Source: Paralteromonas sediminis (GTDB taxonomy: Bacteria > Pseudomonadota > Gammaproteobacteria > Enterobacterales > Alteromonadaceae). Taken from it: a stretch of DNA of 64,000 nt. Made by a program: the position numbers and the translations under genes. Below the pieces are notes generated by a model that saw only the letters and a program-made list of their open reading frames with translations, had not been told where the DNA came from and ran no database searches. The first letter of the stretch is position 1, and each line of letters opens with the position of its first letter. The stretch is taken from positions 1,018,847 through 1,082,846 of the forward strand of contig NZ_RPOK01000001.1 of NCBI RefSeq assembly GCF_003820355.1, written 5' to 3'. Shown one piece after another: positions 10,068 to 17,968 of the stretch.

Positions 10068-12130
10068 GTTTAACCTTGAAACGTTACGAAAATAAAAGTG
10101 GAGAGTCTCTGAAAGTAAGAGCGCTAAGGTTACTTGATGGCGCTTCAGCTGATTTGAATGAAGATGCTCTGACAGTCGGTAAATCCGTGGACGAAATCCT
10201 TGAAGATATCAGGCTCTATCATGCAGAGTTAGAGATACAGAATAACGAACTCGAGTCTGCATTGCAAAACATCGAGCAGCAAAAGCACCATTATCAAAGA
10301 TTGTTTAATACATCTCCTTTTCCAATGATTGTATTTGATAAACATGGGGTGATTGATGAATTAAATGAGGCTGCAATGGTTCATTTGAAGCTTCACTATC
10401 CAACTCAGCGGAAGAAGTCATTGTATCAAATGTTGTCACCGGACAGCGGCACCACGCTTTCTGCTCTCTTGACCGGGATCTCGGACACTGTTCAAACTCA
10501 GGAAGTAGAACTCGAATTCAAAAGACCGAAAACGACTCAATTTGAGTGCGTGTTAACCCTTTATTCAGATGAAGATAAGTCTCCTTATTTGCTAATTATG
10601 AGAGATATAACATCTCTTAAACAATTGACTCTTCAAAACGAATTATTATTGAAAGCGGTTTCAGCTACGACAGCTGGTATAGTAATAACGGATCCTCAAA
10701 GACGGGTTATCTGGTGCAATCCAGCTTTTAATAGAATATCTGGATATTCATTGGAAGACGTAAAAGGACACTCTTTAAAAGGATTTCTACAAGGGGAAAA
10801 AACGGACCCCGAAACCTCCCTTAAACTAAAAAATGCGTTAGATGGGCTTGAGACCATTGATATTGAAATACTCAATTATCACAAAAATGGAAAAGTATAT
10901 TGGAATAACTTGGTGATTTCCCCAATTCTTGAAGGAAATGAGCTCCGCTACTTCATCGGCATACAGCACGACATAACTGAGAAAAAGGCATTACTTGACG
11001 CAAAAATCAAAATGCAGCACTGGGATACCATTGGGCAAATCACCGCAGGCATTTCTCACGACTTTAACAATATTTTGGGTATCATTTCTGGTTATCAGGA
11101 GCTGATCGCTTCTATCAACACTCAGCCTGAATTAGCTTCACATTTAGACAAGCTTAAAAGTGGTATAGACCGAGCATCATCTCTTGTCAGTAAATTATTA
11201 AAGAGTTCTCAAATGTCGCAAGAAGGAGGGCCTTTGGGTTCACTCAAAGAAGCTATTGAGGACACTCAGAGTTTGGTAGCTGAATTTTTTAAATCATCAA
11301 ATCGAGTTCAATGGAGTGTTGAAGCGGGGCTTGATCAGCTTGTCTCCACTACAGACTTACAAGATGTTCTACTCAACCTCATCATCAATGCGCGAAATGC
11401 TTCTGCAGACGACAATGATATTAGGGTTAAGGTTCAATATCAGAGTCAATTTAACGACGATAAACATTTTGCGGTTATTGAGCCAACGTATGCTGAAAAT
11501 TACATAATGATTAGCGTTTCCGACGGGGGGTGTGGTATCGCCAAAGATAAATTTTTGAGCATATTTGAACCATTTAACTCTCAGTCAAAACAACAAGGTT
11601 CAGGGCTTGGGCTGGCCACAGTTCTTGCGTTTACCAAGCAACATAGTTATGGACTAACGATAAAATCTACCCTGGGAGTAGGGACAATACTCTCGCTATG
11701 GATGCCTCACATGCCTTGCCCTCCAGACAGGCTCGATACGCTTTCAAAAGAACAGATTGTTATGAAAGACTCATTGAGGATTGCTGTTGTAGATGATGAG
11801 GCTGACATTGCTGATATAACGCAGAAATTACTAGAGCTCTGCGGTCATCGCGTAACTATCTTTAATGCGCCTGAAGTACTGTTGGAAAGTATTGATGACG
11901 TGTTGAAAAGCTTCGATTTATTGATTACAGATGAGTTAATGCCGGGAAAAGTGAAAGGCCATAATTTGTTAAAAGCATTGGATAATCGTTTGCCAGCCAT
12001 ATTAATGTCAGGATATTCAGAATCGAAAGATGTGGAACCCTATAAAAATTTAATACTTCATAAGCCGTTTACACGAAATCAATTAGAAGAGAAGGTGACT
12101 GAAGTTATGAGTAACTTTAAGCTTAAATAG
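10064..12130 (+). CDS. PAS-PAS histidine kinase with C-terminal receiver (hybrid kinase)
   Basis: 688 residues. A helical N-terminus is followed by two PAS domains (about 85-195 and 205-310, the second with NPAFNRISGYSLEDVKG and GIQHDITEKK). The dimerisation/phosphoacceptor helix contains GISHDFNNILG (about 335). The ATPase domain has the N-box LIINARNA, DGGCGIAKD and GSGLGLAT. The C-terminal receiver (about 570-685) has VVDDEAD, the phosphoacceptor Asp in LLITDELMP, and LHKPF. No predicted transmembrane segment is seen, so it is probably cytoplasmic. The start GTG at 10064 overlaps the previous stop in a GTGA arrangement. Likely signalling partner of the CheB-CheR fusion; the output is unknown because no DNA-binding domain is present. 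Confidence 0.9.
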   Translation: MSLTLKRYENKSGESLKVRALRLLDGASADLNEDALTVGKSVDEILEDIRLYHAELEIQNNELESALQNIEQQKHHYQRLFNTSPFPMIVFDKHGVIDELNEAAMVHLKLHYPTQRKKSLYQMLSPDSGTTLSALLTGISDTVQTQEVELEFKRPKTTQFECVLTLYSDEDKSPYLLIMRDITSLKQLTLQNELLLKAVSATTAGIVITDPQRRVIWCNPAFNRISGYSLEDVKGHSLKGFLQGEKTDPETSLKLKNALDGLETIDIEILNYHKNGKVYWNNLVISPILEGNELRYFIGIQHDITEKKALLDAKIKMQHWDTIGQITAGISHDFNNILGIISGYQELIASINTQPELASHLDKLKSGIDRASSLVSKLLKSSQMSQEGGPLGSLKEAIEDTQSLVAEFFKSSNRVQWSVEAGLDQLVSTTDLQDVLLNLIINARNASADDNDIRVKVQYQSQFNDDKHFAVIEPTYAENYIMISVSDGGCGIAKDKFLSIFEPFNSQSKQQGSGLGLATVLAFTKQHSYGLTIKSTLGVGTILSLWMPHMPCPPDRLDTLSKEQIVMKDSLRIAVVDDEADIADITQKLLELCGHRVTIFNAPEVLLESIDDVLKSFDLLITDELMPGKVKGHNLLKALDNRLPAILMSGYSESKDVEPYKNLILHKPFTRNQLEEKVTEVMSNFKLK

Positions 12131-12184
12131 CCATATACCACTTTAAATATAAGGAAACTGTCTAAGCAAACTTAATACGAACTA

Positions 12185-12315
12185 GAGACTGTAACAGATT
12201 CTGTGTAACTGACATTTAGTTAATATGCTTTTCGAAGCGCTCCTCGAACTCAATCATAAAATGACTCATTACCTGACGCCAGTTTCGAATGGGTATCGTC
12301 CATTTCTGGCTGGCG
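12185..12315 (-). mobile_element. Terminal remnant of an IS256-family insertion sequence
   Basis: Reading leftward, 12315 to 12216 encodes KWTIPIRNWRQVMSHFMIEF, then EERFEKHIN and a stop, which matches the C-terminus of IS256-family transposases. Beyond the stop, GAGACTGTAACAGATTCTGT (from 12185) has the look of the family's terminal inverted repeat. Everything upstream in the transposase is missing: the sequence joins a piece of the aldolase gene at about 12316. The family call rests on my memory of the conserved KWTMPIRNW motif. Confidence 0.72.
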
Positions 12316-12497
12316 GAGGGTGTGGCATTCAATGTTGATGAGAAGGTGCGCTTACAAGCCGATCTCGGCAACACCAATTTTATGATACTACCTAATCATG
12401 GTTGATTAACCTGCGGCCCAACCATTGCAGATACGTTCCTGAGAATGTTTATGTTACACCGAGCCTGTGAAATTCAGCTTATGGCTCAAGCATCACC
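12316..12497 (+). pseudogene. Duplicated internal fragment of the class II aldolase gene
   Basis: 182 bp align without gaps to 14397-14578 of the intact gene at an offset of 2081, with about 18 mismatches (90% identity). Several differences change amino acids, and one turns a Leu codon into TGA (GGTTGATTA against GGTTTATTA), so the piece cannot be translated through. It has no start and cannot be functional. Confidence 0.93.
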
Positions 12498-12498
12498 G

Positions 12499-12687
12499 GC
12501 AGAGTAAAAAACCGGGTAGGCGGCCGTGGCGTTATTCAGCACGTCCTTAGTGAATCGAACCAGCGTGGAGTGCTCCAGTGATTGCGCATCGTGAGTACGG
12601 TCTCCTTCGTCCAGATAGGCAATCTCACCAATCACGACTCCGGGCATAATGTGGGCCATACTGTATTCATTACCTTGTTCTGTCACC
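12499..12687 (-). pseudogene. Duplicated internal fragment of the Crp-type regulator gene
   Basis: 189 bp align without gaps to 15003-15191 of the intact regulator at an offset of 2504, with about 17 mismatches (91% identity). The fragment covers part of the cyclic-nucleotide-binding-like domain (YSMAHIMPG to ATAAYP). About seven residues differ, for example A to V, A to E and R to H. The frame is still open for about 67 codons, but both ends are truncated and the DNA-binding domain is absent. Confidence 0.93.
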
Positions 12688-13020
12688 ATTGTTTATCAGG
12701 ATAGAAGTGACGAGCAAGTGCATGAAAAAGCGTTGGCTGGTGTATTTGTTCAAATAGGATTGGTACCAAACAGCCAGTTCCTGAAAGACGTAGTTGATTT
12801 GACGTCTTATGGCGAGGTGATTATTGACCATAAATGCCAAACATCACAAAGCGGCATTTTTGCTGCAGGTGACGTAACTACTGTCCCATACAAGCAAATA
12901 GTTGTGTCAATGGGTGAGGGTTCAAAAGCGGCATTGGCAGCCTTTGAATATTTGTTAAGTCACGAGGTAGAGGAGGAGGACTTATCTTCTCAATCGACTG
13001 AACAGAGCAAAGTCGCTTAG
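12688..13020 (+). pseudogene. Duplicated 3' end of ahpF
   Basis: 333 bp align without gaps to 6237-6569 (codons 426 to stop) at an offset of 6451, with 12 mismatches (96.4% identity). Eleven of the twelve are synonymous; the only replacement is Phe to Leu near the C-terminus. Homology ends exactly at the stop codon. A fused frame could start at ATG 12649 in the antisense of the regulator fragment and run through it (123 codons), but it would encode only the last fifth of AhpF without FAD or redox sites. Confidence 0.95.
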
Positions 13021-13028
13021 GAAAAGCC

Positions 13029-13057
13029 GGTGTGTGCTAATCAGCACACACCGTTTT
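13029..13057. terminator. Hairpin terminator after the ahpF fragment
   Basis: A strong stem GGTGTGTGCT-AATC-AGCACACACC is followed by GTTTT. It separates the ahpF fragment from the leftward gene ending at 13062 and may serve both. By position it may be the original ahpF terminator. Confidence 0.75.
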
Positions 13058-13061
13058 ATCG

Positions 13062-13340
13062 TTAGGCCACTTTAATACGAACAACTTTCATCACCTCAAA
13101 CTCTATGCCTGCTATTTCTTCGAGTATGGGGTAATAGGTTAAATTAACTCTCGCGCCCTTCAGTGAACGGTAACGTTTTTTGCGTTTAAATTTAAAAGGG
13201 ACTTCATAGCCATCCAACATTATGGTGTTGACATGCCAGTCATCTTCACTTCTTTGCACATGAGATACTACCTGTACATTTGGCAAGTGAATGAGCTGTT
13301 TGTGTTTGGCGAGCATCTTATCTACGTCTGTTTTGGGCAT
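13062..13340 (-). CDS. Small conserved-looking protein, function unknown
   Basis: 92 residues, basic, with alternating beta-type segments: LPNVQVVSHVQ, WHVNTIMLDGYEVPFKFKR and KGARVNLTYYPILEEIAG. No signal peptide or membrane segment. ATG at 13340. I do not recognise the family. The compact beta-rich pattern suggests a small single-domain protein. It is convergent with the ahpF fragment and divergent from the DUF4442 gene. Confidence 0.7.
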   Translation of the reverse strand: MPKTDVDKMLAKHKQLIHLPNVQVVSHVQRSEDDWHVNTIMLDGYEVPFKFKRKKRYRSLKGARVNLTYYPILEEIAGIEFEVMKVVRIKVA

Positions 13341-13460
13341 AGGAGTGAATCGCCTTTGTCTTATAGAATGTTTCCATTGTCCTTGTTTGTTGCGTATTGG
13401 TTAACTTTAAATTAACTGGTCGGTCCTGTAGACTGAAAAAAACAAAACTGTGGACGTATT

Positions 13461-13925
13461 ATGAGTGATAATTATGTAATCAAAATGTACCAGAAGTGCC
13501 TTAAGCTGCCGCTAGGACGCAAGTTGTTCAGTTGGGTGGTTTCGAAAAAGGCGCCTTACTTCGCTACGATTTCTCCCATTGTCACAGACCTGCGAGCCAA
13601 CCGCTGTGAGGTCGTCTTTAAAAAAACTAAGAAGGTACAAAATCATATAGGCACAGCGCACGTGATCGCTATTTGTAATGGCTTGGAAATGGCGATGGGC
13701 TTCATGTGTGAAGCCTCTATTCCAAAAAATTTGCGCTGGATCCCGAAAAGTATGTCCGTTGAATATCCTGCTAAAGCCCCCACGGATATTCGCTGCGTCG
13801 CGGAAGTGCCTGCTGATGCCTGGAAGCCCGGCAATTTGGCTGTACCGGTAAAAGCGTATGATACGAGTGATAACATTGTCGTAGAAGGTACAATTACAGT
13901 ATGGATTAGCGAAAAGAAAGCTTAA
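13461..13925 (+). CDS. DUF4442 family hotdog-fold protein
   Basis: 154 residues. The order of segments matches DUF4442, a hotdog thioesterase-like family: FSWVVSKKAPYFATISP, then the Arg/Asn-rich turn DLRANRCEVVFKKTKKVQNH, IGTAHVIAICNGLEMAMGF and the closing strands ending ITVWISEKKA. Relatives are thought to bind acyl-CoA-like ligands, but the activity is not established. The aldolase-type gene follows after about 70 bp on the same strand. Confidence 0.85.
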   Translation: MSDNYVIKMYQKCLKLPLGRKLFSWVVSKKAPYFATISPIVTDLRANRCEVVFKKTKKVQNHIGTAHVIAICNGLEMAMGFMCEASIPKNLRWIPKSMSVEYPAKAPTDIRCVAEVPADAWKPGNLAVPVKAYDTSDNIVVEGTITVWISEKKA

Positions 13926-13997
13926 ATGTAAAGTAGTTGACATTCTTGCTGTTGGACTGCCGTTATGATGACTAAAAATTGTAACGAGTACCTAATA

Positions 13998-14720
13998 ATG
14001 ACTGAAAAAGAACTACGTAAAGACCTGGCAGCTTGCTATCGACTTGTCGCCCATTATGGCTGGGATGACTTGGTGTTTACGCATATATCCGTGCGCTTAC
14101 CCGGTGATGAGCCGCAGTTTTTAATCAATCCTTACGGCATGCTGTTTGAAGAAATTACGGCATCAAGCTTGGTCAAAGTTGATATGCAGGGCAACAAGCT
14201 TGAAGACAGCGAGTTTCCTGTCAATCCGGCTGGTTTCAATATTCATAGTGCCGTACATGAAGTGCGGCATGATGCACAATGTGTACTGCATCTTCACACC
14301 AACGCCGGTGTTGCGGTATCCGCCCAAGCTGAAGGCTTGTTGCCGTTGAGCCAGCAGTCGTTGTTTGCGTTATCTTCATTGAGTTATCACGACTATGAGG
14401 GCGTGGCGCTAAATGTTGATGAGAAGGCGCGCTTACAAGCCGACCTTGGCAACACCAATTTTATGATTTTACGCAATCATGGTTTATTAACCTGCGGCCC
14501 AACCATTGCAGATACGTTCCTGAGAATGTTTGTATTACAAAGAGCCTGTGAAATTCAGCTAATGGCCCAAGCATCACCCAACTTGGTGTCGGTGCCTCAA
14601 CCGATTTTAGCAGGCATACAGGCACAAGCTGAGCAAGTCACCAAAGGTTTAGGTGGGCAATTAGCTTGGCCGGGTTTATTGAGACTGTTAGACAGGAAAA
14701 ATCCAGGTTATGAGGCATAA
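13998..14720 (+). CDS. Class II aldolase/adducin family protein
   Basis: 240 residues from the ATG at 13998; an ATG at 13965 adds 11 residues of unlikely sequence. Conserved parts: GWDDLVFTHISVRLPG, the Glu in MLFEEIT, the metal-binding HLHTNAG (about 95-101), and the later His in LRNHGLLTCG. The family includes zinc-dependent aldolases, epimerases and decarboxylases acting on sugar phosphates; the subgroup here is commonly annotated only generically. Its 3' end overlaps the convergent regulator gene by 13 bp. A 182-bp piece is duplicated at 12316-12497. Confidence 0.9.
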   Translation: MTEKELRKDLAACYRLVAHYGWDDLVFTHISVRLPGDEPQFLINPYGMLFEEITASSLVKVDMQGNKLEDSEFPVNPAGFNIHSAVHEVRHDAQCVLHLHTNAGVAVSAQAEGLLPLSQQSLFALSSLSYHDYEGVALNVDEKARLQADLGNTNFMILRNHGLLTCGPTIADTFLRMFVLQRACEIQLMAQASPNLVSVPQPILAGIQAQAEQVTKGLGGQLAWPGLLRLLDRKNPGYEA

Positions 14721-15382
14721 AGTGCTTCCAGTTTTTCTGGTTGCAGTAAAGTGAGCTTTTTGTATTCGATGGCGATCATTTTGTGTGCTTGCCATCGATT
14801 CAAAATTTTACTGATAGACTGGCGTGATACGCCAACCCAGGCCGCTAATTCATGCTGATTGATACTGATCACTCGAAAGCGTGACTGTATGCTTCCCATC
14901 GACAAAAGTTTTTTAGCCAGCCGTTGCTCTGGCGACAAGGTTAAAAAATCATCTAGAACAGAGAACGCCTGACGGATATGCATGCAAGCTAAATGTACAA
15001 TAGCAGAATAAAAAGCCGGGTAGGCGGCAGTGGCGTTATCTAGCACGTCCTTGTTGAATCGAACCAGCGTGGAGCGCTCCAGAGATTGCGCATCGTGAGT
15101 GCGGTCTCCTGCGTCCAGATAGGCAATCTCACCAATAACGGCTCCAGGCATAATGTGGGCCATACTGTACTCATTACCTCGCTCTGTCACCCCTGTGGCT
15201 TTCATCTTGCCTGCTAATAAGCAGTAGATACCGCAAAAGGCGTCACCTTTGCGATGCAGGTAAGTATATGCGGGTAGGGTGATAACTTCGGCGTGCTGGA
15301 GCAGATAAGTTTTGATCTCTGGGTCTAAATAAGAGATAAAACGGCTTTGTTGAAATGCTGCCTGAAGTTCGGGTGTGAGCAC
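14708..15382 (-). CDS. Crp/Fnr family transcriptional regulator
   Basis: 224 residues. The N-terminal cyclic-nucleotide-binding-like jelly roll (about 15-135) includes LLAGKMKATG and [20 protein letters not shown]. The C-terminal winged helix (about 145-224) has the recognition segment LAAWVGVSRQSISKILNRW. It has no Fnr-type cysteine cluster. The gene is divergent from the BASS transporter with 72 bp between them, so control of the transporter and of itself is plausible. An internal 189-bp piece is duplicated at 12499-12687. Confidence 0.92.
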   Translation of the reverse strand: MLTPELQAAFQQSRFISYLDPEIKTYLLQHAEVITLPAYTYLHRKGDAFCGIYCLLAGKMKATGVTERGNEYSMAHIMPGAVIGEIAYLDAGDRTHDAQSLERSTLVRFNKDVLDNATAAYPAFYSAIVHLACMHIRQAFSVLDDFLTLSPEQRLAKKLLSMGSIQSRFRVISINQHELAAWVGVSRQSISKILNRWQAHKMIAIEYKKLTLLQPEKLEALYAS

Positions 15383-15454
15383 AGAATCAAAAATAGCTGA
15401 GTGACGTAATACTAATAATTACCATAAAAATGAAACAAAAATAAGGGAATACCT

Positions 15455-16354
15455 ATGCTGGATAGTTTTGTGCGCTTCTACTTGGAAAACGAATACAGTT
15501 TCGCTGCTACTCAACTTGCATTAGCCATGCTCGGAATGGGGGCAACCCTTCGCGTTGCTGACTTCGTTCGAGTCGTGCGATTTCCGTTTTCTTTTTTTAC
15601 GGGCATGGGAGTGCAAATAGTCGGGGTGTTTTTAGTAGTCTTACTGCTTATGAATGTGCTGGATTTGGCTACTGGCTTAGTGATAGGCCTAGCACTTTGT
15701 GCCGCGGTACCTGGTGGAACCACATCAAATATCTTCACACACTTGGCGAGGGGAAATACAGCCTTGTCGGTAACACTGACCACAGTATGCAGTATTGCTT
15801 GTTTGGTGACAGCCCCAGTTATCTTGGGTTTGCTTCTAGTTTCTGATTTACCCGATGATTTTTCTATGCCCGCTGCAACAATTGCGACAGATATTGTCGT
15901 AAATCTGCTTGTTCCACTGGCGCTGGGAATGCTGATTTTGAAGCATTTGCCTAAAGTGGCTGGGCCTGTGTCTGTCTGGTCTATCAGAGTCTCTTTATTG
16001 ATTATTGTCGGTATCGTGGTTGGTGCAGCAGGAGCGGGGCGACTTGACCTAGCTGCGTTTGGTATGGGTAATTTTGCCATTATAGTTGCGTTTATCATGG
16101 GGTTACTTGTGATGTCTACTCTAGTCCCTATTTTATGTAAAAGAGAGGGCAAGGACGTCATGGCCATCACTATGGAAGTGACTGTCAGAAATATTAATTT
16201 AGGCTTACTAATCCACGTTGCCTTATTTGCGGGGGGGAATTATCCAGAGCAGGTGGCAAATCAGGCGTTATTGGCAATGTTGTTGTACGGGGCTCTGCAA
16301 ATGTTGTTATGTATACCAGTGATCATTGTTGGGCGGTTTTGCTTTAAGGCGTAA
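15455..16354 (+). CDS. Bile acid:sodium symporter (BASS) family transporter
   Basis: 299 residues, very hydrophobic, about nine to ten transmembrane helices. Family marks are ATQLALAMLGMGATL near the N-terminus and ALCAAVPGGTTSNIFTHLARGN (the crossover motif, about 80-102). BASS proteins take up organic anions with Na+; the substrate cannot be read from sequence. ATG with AAGGGAA about 8 bp upstream. The divergent Crp-type regulator is its likely controller. The stop lies 3 bp from the end of the convergent cyclase gene. Confidence 0.9.
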   Translation: MLDSFVRFYLENEYSFAATQLALAMLGMGATLRVADFVRVVRFPFSFFTGMGVQIVGVFLVVLLLMNVLDLATGLVIGLALCAAVPGGTTSNIFTHLARGNTALSVTLTTVCSIACLVTAPVILGLLLVSDLPDDFSMPAATIATDIVVNLLVPLALGMLILKHLPKVAGPVSVWSIRVSLLIIVGIVVGAAGAGRLDLAAFGMGNFAIIVAFIMGLLVMSTLVPILCKREGKDVMAITMEVTVRNINLGLLIHVALFAGGNYPEQVANQALLAMLLYGALQMLLCIPVIIVGRFCFKA

Positions 16355-16357
16355 ATC

Positions 16358-17968
16358 TCAGCCAAATGAAGCGTGTACAAAGCGATTTCTGCCTTGTCCT
16401 TTTGCTTTGTACAGTGCCGCATCAGCATGCTCAATGATAGCATCATGACTCCAGATGCTTTGCGTTGAGAACTTGTAAGTAGCTGCTCCAATACTGATGG
16501 TCACCACATCACCAACGGTACTCGCCTTGTGCTCTATGGCCATATTTTGTATGGCTTCACGGAGCATTTCCGCTTTCAGTTTTGCACCTGCTTCATCCGT
16601 ATCAGGCAAGATGCAGATGAATTCTTCACCACCAAAACGCGCACAAAAATCGGTGTTTCTAAGCACGATGCCATTGAGGGTTGTTGCGATTGTTTTTAGG
16701 CAAGTATCGCCTTCTCCGTGACCATAATGGTCGTTGTAGTTTTTGAAAAAGTCTACGTCTATCAGTAGGACAGATAGGTGCCATCGTTGTCTGGTGGCAT
16801 GAGCAATCTCTTTGCCTAGCTGTTTGTCGAAGGCGCGCCGATTCGGAATACCGGTGAGGGGATCGGTTAATGACATATTGAGCAGTGCAATTTCCTGTTG
16901 CCTGACTTTTTCAATATACATAGAGAAGGTGTTAGCAAGAGACGCAATCTCGTCTTTGCCTTTTACCGACACCACTTTTTGCGTACCTGTTGCTGCATTG
17001 TCGACTTGTTCTTTAAGTGATAGTAATCGAAACACAATACGCCTATGCAGGTAGTAGATGATGACGAGTGTAAGGATAACGGTAAGTGTACCCGCTATAA
17101 TGGCAATGTTGCTCTGCTGCTCGATTCGTTGCTCCGTTGCCTCCGCGGATTGCTGTGTTTTGTGATACACCAGTCGCGAATTATAGTCTAGGTTACTGGC
17201 CACATCTTCGACTAAGTTTTTGACGAAATTACCCCTGCCTCGTGTTCTGCCCTCAAAGCGTAATAACTCAATTTTTTGGTTTACCATACCATTAGAGCCA
17301 AGCAGCATGGTCTGCATAGCAGTGACTTTTTCCATGGTGACAGGATTTGATGAAGGCGCTGTTAAAGCAGAATTAAATGCTTGCCCAAGTTGGCTCTCGA
17401 TGCGTCTGAGTTGGTGCAATCTGTCTTGTTGATCAATTTGAACTGCGAGTAGCATAATGTCTGTTAATTGGCTTTGAGCATGGCCAGTATTACCATTACT
17501 CGACCGTATAGCCTGCTGGACAATATCAAAAAACTGCAATTTGGTTTGCTGCAAACTTTGTCCCAAGCGGATCCGTTGCTCTACCATATTATTAAGCTCG
17601 TTCAGCTCTTGTCGGAGGGCTGATACCTGAGTGTATAGATAGGTATTTGATTGGTTTTGAGCCAGTTCAGCAGTGTTTAACTGATTCAGTGTTTGCTCAA
17701 TACGTTCTGTTATTATTCGCCGTGAGGGCTGGTTTACGGCATTAGCCAGGGATATAGTTAATGACATGAGCAGATCAATTTTGTGGCTTATTATGCGCGC
17801 TTCGTTGATAGTAGGCACGGTTTCATGAGTGAGTGTATCCAGCGAGTCGTGCACATCACTCAATCGTGTTAGAGTGAATGAGGTTACCAATACAAAAAGC
17901 GTTAACATGACAAGTTGTATGTATGAAAACGAACGTATTGTCGACTGCTTGAGCTTAATCGACTTCAT
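16358..17968 (-). CDS. Membrane diguanylate cyclase with periplasmic helical sensor
   Basis: 536 residues. TM1 at about 15-35, a periplasmic helical region with many Q, L and R residues (about 36-288), TM2 at about 290-312 (IIAGTLTVILTLVIIYYL), a HAMP-like linker, then a GGDEF domain from about 367 (LTDPLTGIPNRRAFD). The active-site motif is GGEEF (about 446-450). An inhibitory I-site RNTD lies exactly five residues before it, so both activity and product inhibition are expected. The ATG overlaps the stop of the upstream nucleotidase-like gene (ATGA), so translation is coupled. The periplasmic domain is the probable contact for that partner. Confidence 0.93.
   Translation of the reverse strand: MKSIKLKQSTIRSFSYIQLVMLTLFVLVTSFTLTRLSDVHDSLDTLTHETVPTINEARIISHKIDLLMSLTISLANAVNQPSRRIITERIEQTLNQLNTAELAQNQSNTYLYTQVSALRQELNELNNMVEQRIRLGQSLQQTKLQFFDIVQQAIRSSNGNTGHAQSQLTDIMLLAVQIDQQDRLHQLRRIESQLGQAFNSALTAPSSNPVTMEKVTAMQTMLLGSNGMVNQKIELLRFEGRTRGRGNFVKNLVEDVASNLDYNSRLVYHKTQQSAEATEQRIEQQSNIAIIAGTLTVILTLVIIYYLHRRIVFRLLSLKEQVDNAATGTQKVVSVKGKDEIASLANTFSMYIEKVRQQEIALLNMSLTDPLTGIPNRRAFDKQLGKEIAHATRQRWHLSVLLIDVDFFKNYNDHYGHGEGDTCLKTIATTLNGIVLRNTDFCARFGGEEFICILPDTDEAGAKLKAEMLREAIQNMAIEHKASTVGDVVTISIGAATYKFSTQSIWSHDAIIEHADAALYKAKGQGRNRFVHASFG

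Noticed and set aside
12649-13020. 123-codon frame joining antisense regulator sequence to the ahpF end
   Set aside because: It begins in the antisense of a broken regulator fragment, has no ribosome binding site, and would lack every redox and FAD site; treated as a pseudogene piece.
15511-16170. 219-codon frame antisense to the BASS transporter
   Set aside because: Composition (Thr, Ala, Pro, Lys) is the mirror of a membrane-protein gene in another frame; a shadow.
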